The translations under genes were made by a program, and so were the position numbers. The notes under the pieces are model-generated. The model ran no database searches. It saw nothing but the letters and a program-made list of their open reading frames with translations, and had not been told where the DNA came from. Positions 55,184-63,450 of a stretch of 64,000 nt of DNA are shown here, one piece after another (position 1 is the stretch's first letter; each line of letters opens with the position of its first letter). This stretch comes from CAVVEQ01 sp963806635 (GTDB lineage: Bacteria; Chloroflexota; Anaerolineae; Anaerolineales; Anaerolineaceae): assembly GCA_963806635.1 (NCBI GenBank), contig CAWDZA010000015.1, positions 1,426,001 through 1,490,000 of the forward strand. The letters are read 5' to 3'.

Positions 55184-55504
55184 TTATTTGATTAAAGTCA
55201 AAAGCATCACCAGGGGTGTTTTGGTTTTTAAGCTGTGGGGCAGCTCGGGCGGCATGTAGACCCAGCTTCCCGCTTTGATTTCAGTGAATTCCTTGCCCAG
55301 GGTCATGCTGCCCTCACCCTTCAGAACCTCCAAAATGGCGCGATAGGGGGAGGTATGCTCGGTCAGCTCCTGCCCGGCGGCAAAACTGAACAAGGTCACG
55401 TCCATTTTGTCGTCTTTTTTAAGTGTCTGGCTTAGGACTGCATCTCCTGGAATTTCAGGCAGCCTTCTCAGTAGGTCAGCAACCACAATTTGTATGTCTT
55501 CCAT
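55184..55504 (-). CDS. Single-domain cupin protein
   Basis: A 106-residue small beta-barrel cupin. The first cupin motif is represented by GQELTEHTSPYRAILEVLKGEG, with one clear metal-type His, and the second by PPELPHSLKTKTP with a second His. It is short of the full G(X)5HXH(X)3,4E(X)6G signature, so metal binding may be partial. Similar cupins sit with hemerythrin or DUF438 genes. It is the last gene of the ferredoxin-DUF438-cupin operon, 15 nt after DUF438, with AAGGA upstream of the ATG. Confidence 0.82.
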   Translation of the reverse strand: MEDIQIVVADLLRRLPEIPGDAVLSQTLKKDDKMDVTLFSFAAGQELTEHTSPYRAILEVLKGEGSMTLGKEFTEIKAGSWVYMPPELPHSLKTKTPLVMLLTLIK

Positions 55505-55519
55505 GTTGAATCCTTTCGG

Positions 55520-56773
55520 TTATTTTCCGTCGTCCAACAGCCGCCGCTCGCCCTGCAGGGATCGCAGGTGGCTGGCATCCTGGCTCACCTCCAGCGCGCC
55601 GCGGTACTTTCCATCGGCATCACGCATGGCGAAATATTGAATGACCACGAATTTATCCCCCATCTGGATCCAGAACTCCGCAGAATCCCGCCTGCCTGCC
55701 CGGAAATCATCCACGATCTGCTGCACTTTACCAATGCTCTGCGGCGGGTGACAGTTCTGCACCTTGCGTCCAATAATGGCTGGCGAGCGCTGAAAGATGC
55801 GCTCGCGGGTCTGTGAAAAATAGCGAACCTCGTCATTTTCGTCCACAAAGGTAACATCCACCGGCAGGCTGCGCAGCAGCATATCCACCTGGTCGGCGGC
55901 CAGCGCGCCCGTGTTGAGCGGGATCGATCCAGCCGGAATTGGCAATGTGGCAGCTTGCGCGGACTGGGTGGGTTGTGGTTTTACTTCCGCCTGCCTGGCT
56001 CCCGGCGGCCAATCCAGGCCGGGGGTCACCAGAAAATAACCGATCTCGTTTTCCTGGGCGCGGATGGTGCGCCAATCCGCCTCGCTCAGCCGTTCCAGGG
56101 CTGAGGGGAAGAGGATCTTATCCTCCTTGTAGTACATCTCGCGGATGGCGGTGGCCATGGGTTCGAACACACTTTGAACCTCGCCGGCAGCGGCAAGCGT
56201 GGAGGAATCCAACGCTCCCCGGAGGAGCTCATCCAGTTTCTTCCAACCCGCGCGCACCTCGTTATGGATGCCCCACATCACCCGCGAAGGCCCATAGAAC
56301 CCGGTTTTTTCCAACAGCGGGAAGAGCAGGTTCTCCTTGCGAACGTAATGAACTTCATACCCTTTCAGTTTGGTCAGGAATTCATAAGCGACCCGGGCGA
56401 CTTTGAGATCAGGTTTGGTTGTGTAACTGGCGATGGCCGCTTCCAGATCGGAAAGAACCTCCTCTGCAGCCTCGTTTTCCATGCGGAAAGTGTGGATGGG
56501 GTGACCGGGAAGGTTTTCGGGATTGTGCACCTTGTCCAGCGAATCGCGGAAAAAGCCGGTGTGGATATCGCACAAGCGCTGGATATCCTCCGGCGGGGTG
56601 CCCTCCTCGATCATCATCTGTTCCACCTCGGTGATCGATGGCGCATCGGCATCCTCCAGCAGGCTGCCAAACTCGGCTTTCACGTCCTCCACGGAACGCC
56701 CGGCATTCAGCTCCTGAAGGATCTTCTTGATGGTTTCCTTGCGCTGGGTGACGTTATTGATATATTCGCTCAT
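55520..56773 (-). CDS. DUF438-hemerythrin-PAS protein
   Basis: 417 residues. An N-terminal DUF438 domain (~5-75: KKILQELNAGRSVEDVKAEF, DIQRLCDIH) precedes a hemerythrin-like HHE four-helix domain (~90-235) with candidate ligands in GHPIHTFRMENEAAEEV, YEVHYVRKENLLFPLLE, WGIHNEVRAGW and EMYYKEDKILFP. A linker is followed by a PAS domain (~300-400) with LPVDVTFVDENDEVRYFSQT and GRKVQNCHPPQS. Such proteins are thought to sense or scavenge O2 or NO. The gene lies between a 2[4Fe-4S] ferredoxin and a cupin, under a Crp-type site. AGAGGA is upstream. Confidence 0.9.
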   Translation of the reverse strand: MSEYINNVTQRKETIKKILQELNAGRSVEDVKAEFGSLLEDADAPSITEVEQMMIEEGTPPEDIQRLCDIHTGFFRDSLDKVHNPENLPGHPIHTFRMENEAAEEVLSDLEAAIASYTTKPDLKVARVAYEFLTKLKGYEVHYVRKENLLFPLLEKTGFYGPSRVMWGIHNEVRAGWKKLDELLRGALDSSTLAAAGEVQSVFEPMATAIREMYYKEDKILFPSALERLSEADWRTIRAQENEIGYFLVTPGLDWPPGARQAEVKPQPTQSAQAATLPIPAGSIPLNTGALAADQVDMLLRSLPVDVTFVDENDEVRYFSQTRERIFQRSPAIIGRKVQNCHPPQSIGKVQQIVDDFRAGRRDSAEFWIQMGDKFVVIQYFAMRDADGKYRGALEVSQDASHLRSLQGERRLLDDGK

Positions 56774-56789
56774 TCGTTATCCTCTTTTC

Positions 56790-56993
56790 TTATCCGATTT
56801 GATAGAGAAGCTCGATGGCAGATCGCGGGCAGATCTCCTCACAGACGCCGCAGTAGGTGCAATCGGCTGGTTTGGTGATCTGTGGTTTTTGTGCGATCAT
56901 TTCCACGGCTTCCCCGGGGCATTCCTCGGCACACAAGCCGCAGCCGTCGCACAGTTCGGGGTGAATAATGGGTAGTGCCAGGGATTCTTCCAT
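56790..56993 (-). CDS. 2[4Fe-4S] ferredoxin
   Basis: A 67-residue ferredoxin with two cluster motifs: CDGCGLCAEECPG and CTYCGVCEEICPR (CxxCxxCxxxCP each). The ATG at 56993 is chosen because AGAGGA lies 6 nt upstream and the protein then has normal length. A longer frame reaching 57158 would run through the promoter region. It may pass electrons to or from the hemerythrin/DUF438 partner 16 nt downstream. Confidence 0.92.
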   Translation of the reverse strand: MEESLALPIIHPELCDGCGLCAEECPGEAVEMIAQKPQITKPADCTYCGVCEEICPRSAIELLYQIG

Positions 56994-57046
56994 CGAGTTC
57001 CTCTCAATTTCCATACAAGAGGATACCATCTGGAGGTGGATTTGTC

Positions 57047-57062
57047 TGTGACTTGCATCACA
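57047..57062 (-). promoter_or_regulatory. Consensus CRP-type operator TGTGA-N6-TCACA
   Basis: TGTGA (57047-57051), CTTGCA, TCACA (57058-57062). The site is upstream of the ferredoxin gene and just beyond the Crp-family gene. On the minus strand a TATCCT at 57025-57020 would place a start near 57013, with the site centred close to -41.5, a class II activator position. This second step is inferred. Confidence 0.65.
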
Positions 57063-57081
57063 CCGGAAGATGATCGGGGGA

Positions 57082-57756
57082 TCAGGCTTCGATCTCTGCT
57101 TCCAGAAGGGCAGGATCGAGGATGATGATTCGCTGGCGTTCGGTGCGGATGATGCCATCCTGAATTAGCTCCCGTATGGCGCGGTTGACCGCTTCCCGGG
57201 TGCTGCCGATCTGCCGGGCGATCTGATCCTGAGTCCAGAAGGAAGGAGAAGGCGCGTTGTTGTGCGTATGAAGGAACCTGGCCAGCCTGGAGCGTACGCT
57301 CCTCAGGCTGATATCATGCACCACCTCAGTCAAATGCTCCAGCTTGGCGGAAAGGTCGGAGAGAATCGCCAGATTTAACGCGGGAATCGTTGTGATCAGG
57401 GCTCTCAGGTCCTCCCCCTTGATCACCAGCAGGCTGGAATCAACAAGTGCAGCCGCACTGGCCGGGGCTTTGCCCTCCTTGAGGAAGACGGTGGGCAGGT
57501 TGAAGACTTCACCCTGCCCAAGTTGGATAAGGGTCTGTTCGCGCCCATCCGGATTGATTCGGAAAACGCGCACGGAGCCGGAAAGGATGAAATAGACCGG
57601 GGTATCCGCGTCGCCGGCGCAAAGAATTTCTGCTCCCTCCCCCTTATTGATAACATTGGACCGGCGTAGGATCAATTCCAGGTCCGCATCGTTAAGATGT
57701 GAAAAGAGCTTGATACTTTTTAACCTGGTTGCCTCTTGCGGCGGATGATTGCTCAT
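57082..57756 (-). CDS. Crp/Fnr-family transcription regulator with CRP-like recognition helix
   Basis: 224 residues. A cNMP-binding-type beta-barrel (~15-125) includes GAEILCAGDADTPVYFILSGSVRVFR and LGQGEVFNLP; the R-S pair of cAMP-binding CRP is not seen. No N-terminal Cys cluster is present, so it is not an FNR-type Fe-S sensor. A C-terminal winged HTH (~150-215) has TQDQIARQIGSTREAVNRAI; the RExVxR spacing equals the CRP recognition helix (R180, E181, R185 in E. coli). The ligand is unknown. A TATAAT at 57774-57769 leaves ~6 nt before the ATG, giving a nearly leaderless mRNA. Confidence 0.9.
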   Translation of the reverse strand: MSNHPPQEATRLKSIKLFSHLNDADLELILRRSNVINKGEGAEILCAGDADTPVYFILSGSVRVFRINPDGREQTLIQLGQGEVFNLPTVFLKEGKAPASAAALVDSSLLVIKGEDLRALITTIPALNLAILSDLSAKLEHLTEVVHDISLRSVRSRLARFLHTHNNAPSPSFWTQDQIARQIGSTREAVNRAIRELIQDGIIRTERQRIIILDPALLEAEIEA

Positions 57757-57762
57757 GGATAC

Positions 57763-57820
57763 ACTATAATTATAGTTTCTGAAAACCGGAACTTGATTAA
57801 TTTCTTCAGTTCGGTATAAT
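57763..57820. promoter_or_regulatory. Divergent promoter region between the Crp-family and SpoIIE-phosphatase genes
   Basis: Plus strand: TTGATT (57793-57798), 16-nt spacer, TATAAT (57815-57820), giving a ~40-nt leader for the gene at 57866. Minus strand: TATAAT at 57774-57769 inside the perfect palindrome ACTATAATTATAGT (57763-57776). The two promoters are close, so one may affect the other. Confidence 0.6.
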
Positions 57821-57865
57821 CAATTTAATTGGACTGATTTTATCTGATTATCAACAATATTGTCC

Positions 57866-59140
57866 ATGAATCCATCCGCAACCGGGCAACCCTCAACTGA
57901 CAGGCTGGCACTGCTCTATAATCTATCCCAGCAGTTGAATTCCAGCCTCGACCTGGATGAAGTCCTCAACAAACTTATGGATGAAGTCATTGCCGCGCTG
58001 CACGCTGAGCGCGGTTTTATCATGCTGCGCGCTGTGGAGGGCGGTTTGGAATTCCGCGTGGCGCGCGGATTAAACCAGACTGATATCGAGGATCCGGAAT
58101 TCCAGATTTCGCGCAGCGTGGTGGATAAGACCGCGGAGAGTGGTCAGGGGATACTTACCTCGGATGCGCAACTGGATGCGCGCTTCAACATGCGCCAGTC
58201 GATCATGGCCAAGGGGCTGCGTGCCATTCTGTGTGTCCCGATCAAGATCAAGGACCAGCAGATCGGCATCATCTACGTGGATAACCGCCTGCGGGCGGGG
58301 ATCTTCACGACCGATGATCTTGATTTGCTCAATTCAATCGCCTCCAGTGCCGCCATCGCCATCGAAAACGCCCGCCTCTACCAGATGGCGATCGAAAATA
58401 GCCGCATGGAAACCGAAATGAAGCTGGCGCGCAACGTTCAGATCAGCCTGCTTCCCCGCCAGACGCCCTCCCTGCCCGGCTGGGAGTTCGGCGCTCACTG
58501 GCAGCCCGCCCGCCAGGTAGGCGGGGATTATTATGACTTCATTCCCCAGAGCGGAGGGAAGCTCGGCATCGTCATCGCCGATGTGACCGACAAGGGCATG
58601 CCGGCAGCGCTCTTTATGGCCTCCGCCAAGAATATCCTGCGGGCGTCCATCCAGGCCTGCGATAGCATTGCTGAAGGCATCACCCGCGCGAATGGGTTGA
58701 TCGAGCAGGAATCCAACGGGCAGATGTACATTTCGCTTGTCTACGCCTGCCTGGATCCCGCCAGCGGAACCCTGAATTATGTCAATGCCGGGCACAATCC
58801 CCCCCTGCACCTGCACGGAAAAACCACCACCTTTTCCATATTCAACAAATCGGGCATGTGGCTGGGTGTGGATGCCAACTCGGATTTCACTGATGAATTT
58901 GATAGCATTGCTCAAGGCGACCTGGTGGTGTTCTACACTGACGGTGTTTCAGAAGCTGAAAATAAAAAGGGGGATTCCTTCGGGGAAGAAGGGTTGAAAT
59001 CGGTTGTTCTGAAAAACCGGGGCAAAACCCCGCAGGCGCTCTGCAAACAGGTTATCGAGGCAGTCCAGGAATTTACCGGCAGCAGTGATCTGGCCGATGA
59101 TATCACTCTGGTGATCTTCAAACGGGGCAAAAATGGCTGA
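57866..59140 (+). CDS. GAF-domain PP2C/SpoIIE-type serine phosphatase
   Basis: 424 residues. An N-terminal GAF domain (~25-180: LDEVLNKLMDEVIAALHAERGFIML, LCVPIKIKDQQIGIIYVDN) is followed by a signalling linker and a SpoIIE/RsbU phosphatase domain (~205-420): PARQVGGDYYDFI (metal Asp), IVIADVTDKGMPAALFMA, NGQMYISLVYACLD, YVNAGHNPPLHLH, VVFYTDGVSEAENK and SDLADDITLVIF. It would dephosphorylate Ser/Thr proteins such as anti-anti-sigma factors. It overlaps the downstream Ser/Thr kinase gene by 8 nt, making a kinase-phosphatase pair. Confidence 0.93.
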   Translation: MNPSATGQPSTDRLALLYNLSQQLNSSLDLDEVLNKLMDEVIAALHAERGFIMLRAVEGGLEFRVARGLNQTDIEDPEFQISRSVVDKTAESGQGILTSDAQLDARFNMRQSIMAKGLRAILCVPIKIKDQQIGIIYVDNRLRAGIFTTDDLDLLNSIASSAAIAIENARLYQMAIENSRMETEMKLARNVQISLLPRQTPSLPGWEFGAHWQPARQVGGDYYDFIPQSGGKLGIVIADVTDKGMPAALFMASAKNILRASIQACDSIAEGITRANGLIEQESNGQMYISLVYACLDPASGTLNYVNAGHNPPLHLHGKTTTFSIFNKSGMWLGVDANSDFTDEFDSIAQGDLVVFYTDGVSEAENKKGDSFGEEGLKSVVLKNRGKTPQALCKQVIEAVQEFTGSSDLADDITLVIFKRGKNG

Positions 59141-62100
59141 CGAACTTTTCCTCAATCGGTACCGCATCACAGGCGAGCTTGGTCGCGGCGCAATGGGCAC
59201 CATCCACAGAGCCGAGGACACCCTCCTCGGCCGGGAAGTTGCCCTTAAAATGATCACCGCGGCCCAGTTGACCGACGAAAACCGCAGCCCGGCTGCTCAG
59301 CGAGGCGCGCGCCGCAGCCAAACTCAATCATCCAAATATCGTCGCCGTCTATGACGCGGGCGAGGAAGATCACACCCCCTTCATCGTCATGGAACTATTG
59401 ATGGGTGGATCGCTGTATGATAAAAAACCGGAATCGCTGGATGAGACGATCTCCATCTCCCGCCAGATCTGTGCCGCCCTGGGGCATGCCCACCAGCATG
59501 GCATTGTCCACCGCGACCTGAAACCGGAAAATGTTCTCCGCAGCGGGAACGGACTGGTGAAGCTCAATGACTTCGGGATGGCGCATTCCTTTTCCAGCCG
59601 TAACTCCACCGACGGCACCTTGCTTGGCACGGTCTACTACATCGCCCCGGAATCCATCCAGGGACAGCTTGTGGATGGGCGGGCAGACCTCTACGCTCTG
59701 GGGGTGATGCTCTATGAGTGGCTGACCGGAAGGCTGCCCTTTACAGCCGATGACCCTGTAGCAGTAATCTCCCAGCACCTATATGCACCCATCGTTCCCC
59801 CGCACATCTATTTTGCCCAGATCGCCCCGGAGCTGGAAACGCTGATCCTGGCTCTGCTTTGTAAGGATCCTGATGACCGTCCCGAGAGTGCTGCAGCTGT
59901 GGATAAGGTCCTGGCCGGTATCAACAGCGGCCAGGTGAGCGACCTACCTTTGACCCCCTCATACAAATTAGAGAGGGTGGTGCGCGGAAAGCTCGTCGGG
60001 CGGGAAAACGAATTGGGGCTGGGCAAAGCCGCCTGGCAGCAAGCAATTACCGGCAGCAGCCAAATGCTTCTGGTCAGCGGCGAGCCGGGAATTGGCAAAA
60101 CCCGCTACGTGCATGAGCTGATCGCTTATGCCACCCTAAGCGGTGGGCGCTGCCTTGTGGGGGAATGTTTTTCTGAAGGGGGTGCGCCTTATGAACCCCT
60201 AGCACCGATGATCCGCGAAAGCTTGGGGGAAGGTGTCAAGAAACGCCCCGAATTGCCTGACTATGTCCTTTCTGACCTGGTAAAGATCACCCCAGGGCTG
60301 GATTGGTTGCAGGTCGATATTCCCCCGCGTCAGATCCAGGATGCAGCTTCTGAGCAGCAGCACATATTTGAAAGCGTGTTCACATGGACGGACGCACTTT
60401 CAAAACAAACCCCGCTCCTATTGTTCTTCGATGATATTCATTGGGGAGATAGCGCTACCCTGCTGCTTATCCGCCACCTGGCTCACCGCACGCAAGACCA
60501 GCGTGTGCTGTTTATTCTGAGTTACCGCGAGATCGAATTGCGGGATGAAGACCTGGCGAACCGTATCCTGAACGAGCTATTGCGCGATCATTTGGCCACG
60601 CGGGTGAAGCTCACGCGCTTCACTCCCGAATTGACCGGGGAAATGGTCGCCACCATGCTTACCCCAGCAGGGCACATTGACCCCGAACTGGTCGACGCCA
60701 TCTTTCGGGAGACCGAAGGGAACCCATTTTTCATTGAAGAAGTCTGCAAAGCGCTTCTTGAGGAAGGCTTGCTCTGCTGTGAACGTGGCGAATGGGTCTC
60801 CCCAGGGATTGAGAATATTTCCATCCCCCAGAGTGTCCGGCTTACCGTGCAATCGCGGCTGTCACGCCTGCCAGAGGATGCGCAGGAGCTTTTGCGCCTG
60901 GCTGCGGTCATCGGCAGGGAATTTGAATACAATATTTTAGTGAAAGCCTGCGATAAAATGGAAGATCGGATCATCGAATGCCTGGAGGAAGCTGAAAAAG
61001 CGCAGATCATCCGGGAATTGAAAAAAGGTGCTTCGGAGGGGGTCACCTTCGCCTTCGAGCATGCCCTCATCCCTGCCACCCTGCGGGAGGAGATCTCCGG
61101 ACTTCGCCGACAGCGTCTCCATCGACGTGTGGCTCAGGCGGTGGAGGCTATTCACCCGGATGATTACGAGACTCTCTCGTATCACTACGAGGAGTGCGGA
61201 GACGCGGATAAAGCCTTCGACAATTACAGAAAAGCCGCCGCGCGTGCCCTTTCGATCTACGCCAACCAGGAGGCGATGCAGTATTACGAAAAAGCCCTGG
61301 ACCTCTGCAGCGATGAAAGCTGCCAGGCGGAGATGTACGAAGGGATCGCGGATGCAGCCTTCCGCCTTGGCAAGCGGGAGATTGCGGAAAAAGCATTTGA
61401 TAAAGCCATCGAACTTTACAAGAAAACCGGCAATATCGAGGATTTGGCCATCCTCTATGCTGATGCCGCCCGGGCGGTCTGGTATATGGGTGAAGTTAAG
61501 CAAGGCTTAGAGATCTGCCGGATGGGATTAAAGGAAATACCTGAGGGGTTGGAATCCAAAGGTATGGCCACCCTTTTGCACGAAACCGCGAGAGCATGTC
61601 GTTTCAATTACCTTTATGAAGAAGGCCTCGACCTAGTCAAAAAAGCGATTGCACTCGCCCAAAAGCTGGATCTGCAGGAGGTGCTGGCGGATTGCTATGC
61701 CACACTCGGTATCCTGCGCGTTCTCCCGTTTGATGAGGCGACCACTGCCTTGAAACAGGCTGTGGAGATCGCTGAGAAAAATGGGTATACTACCATTTTG
61801 GCTCGAGCCAGGTTGAACTTGGGGACGCATTATGTATACGGCGGAGAACCCCTTCTGGCGTACGACCAGTATTCCCGCAATGTTGAATTGACCACTCGCA
61901 CGGGCTTGAGTTACATAGAATTCCTAGCTCAGATTTCCCTGGTTGATTTGGAGATATCACTTTCCAGGTTTACCGATGCAGAAGCCCGCCTGGTAAGGCT
62001 AGTGGAGCTGCAATCGGTCAACCCAAATCCTACTTTTGCTTTGCTGGGTGTTCAGGCGATCCGCGTGACATTCCCCTGGTGCAGAGGTCAGTTCGAAGAA

Positions 62101-62697
62101 GCTCTTTTTCTTGTAGACCAAATCCTGGAGCAATATAGCCCGGAAAAATTGCAGGATTATCAACTCGGATACTTATACATGAAAGCCAGGCTGTATTGGG
62201 AGTTGAAACAGCCTGAGCAGGTCCGGTCTATCCTGGATGAAGTCCTCGCCATCCACCCCGAGGACCGGGATGAAAACCCTGGTTATATTAATTCTTCGAT
62301 CCTGCATCTATGTTTTCTTTTGAAGGATAAAGAAAGAGTTCTCGAGCAGTACACGATCCTGAAAAAAGTCATCGGGGATTCTCCCACGGTCACCCAAAAA
62401 GTATTTCTGCAGATTGCAGAAGCCCGCCATGCCTGGCTTGACCGTGATTATGATCTTGCCCTCACCCAGTATAGTGAGCTTCTTGAAACAATCAAACCAC
62501 TTGGCGATCTCTGGCGGATTGGCTCCTTCCAGGAAGAAGTGGCGGAGATGCTCGTGGAACGATCCTCTCCTGGTGACACTAAGCTTGCCTCAGGTCACCT
62601 GGATAAAGCAATAGAGGTTTACCGGACCGCGGGTCTTACCTATTATGAAGAAAACGCGCGGAAAAAGTTCGAGACCCTTTCTGACACTTCCGCGTAG
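59133..62697 (+). CDS. Ser/Thr protein kinase fused to AAA ATPase and TPR-like region (frameshifted)
   Basis: About 1,188 residues. Kinase domain (~8-265): GRGAMGTIHRA, VALK with Lys 39, HRDLKPENVL, LNDFGMAHS and YYIAPES. A STAND/AAA ATPase-like module (~285-600) follows, with Walker A GEPGIGKTR and LLFFDDIHWGD as Walker B. Then an extended helical TPR-like part (~640-1180). The frame breaks near 59284: one surplus base after AACCGC changes ENRARLLSEARAAAKLNHPN into noise. Total length is one base over a multiple of three, and both sides are fully conserved. The kinase-AAA-TPR layout belongs to large signalling ATPases. The phosphatase upstream overlaps by 8 nt. Confidence 0.9.
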
Positions 62698-62727
62698 ATT
62701 GTTTATTCAAAAAATCCGGAGGTCAAA

Positions 62728-63396
62728 ATGACAGACACACCCGCCAGGGGAGAATTCCGCCCCCTATCCGCCTGCAACCGCGTTCAGGTGAAAGGCATCG
62801 GTGAACTCGTCCTCACCCAGGGGGACAAGGAAGAATTGTTCATCGATGCCAACCCCGATCTGCTCCCCCAGATCAAAACGGATGTGAACAACGGCATCCT
62901 GCGCATCCGCTATGAATTTGAGTGGATGGATTACCTTGGGCTGCGCTTCATCGGCGCAGGACCGATCCGCTATTTAATAACCATGAAAGAAATAAACGAG
63001 GTTATCCTGGCCGGAGCGGGCAACGTGGAATGCCGGGCCATCAAGACCACCAATTTGACCCTTGGCTTGAGCGGTGCCGGCAGCATGAACATTTCCGGCG
63101 TGAGCTGCACGGACCTGAAAGCCGCCCTCAGCGGGGCTGGCAGCTTGAAGGTGGCCGGGCAGGCCGGTAAACAGGAAGTGCAGATGAGCGGCGCCGGATC
63201 ATACTACGCTGGTGATCTGCAATGCAAGGAAGCCCACGTCCAAATGAGCGGCGCGGGCAGTGCCAGGGTCTGGGTAACCGATCGTATGGATGCGGCTATG
63301 ACCGGTCTGGGAAGCATCGATTACTACGGCAAGCCGACCATCCGCTTACAGAAGACAGGGCTGGGTAACATAAATCCCCTCGGGGATCACGCCTGA
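62728..63396 (+). CDS. GIN-domain (DUF2807) beta-solenoid protein
   Basis: 222 residues of the putative auto-transporter adhesin head GIN domain. It has FRPLSACNRVQVKGIGELVLTQG at the start, DANPDLLPQIKTDVNNGILRIRY, then repeats of ~21 residues each carrying GAG: ILAGAGNVEC, GLSGAGSMNISG, ALSGAGSLKVAG, QMSGAGSYYAGD, QMSGAGSARVWV. No signal peptide is visible, unusual for a family mostly predicted to be exported. GGAGG lies 9 nt upstream. It is 30 nt after the kinase gene and may be in the same operon. Confidence 0.88.
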   Translation: MTDTPARGEFRPLSACNRVQVKGIGELVLTQGDKEELFIDANPDLLPQIKTDVNNGILRIRYEFEWMDYLGLRFIGAGPIRYLITMKEINEVILAGAGNVECRAIKTTNLTLGLSGAGSMNISGVSCTDLKAALSGAGSLKVAGQAGKQEVQMSGAGSYYAGDLQCKEAHVQMSGAGSARVWVTDRMDAAMTGLGSIDYYGKPTIRLQKTGLGNINPLGDHA

Positions 63397-63450
63397 GCGG
63401 AACTGCAAGTTAGAAACGCATTCGGCTTGATCCTTGCATCCTGACAGAGG

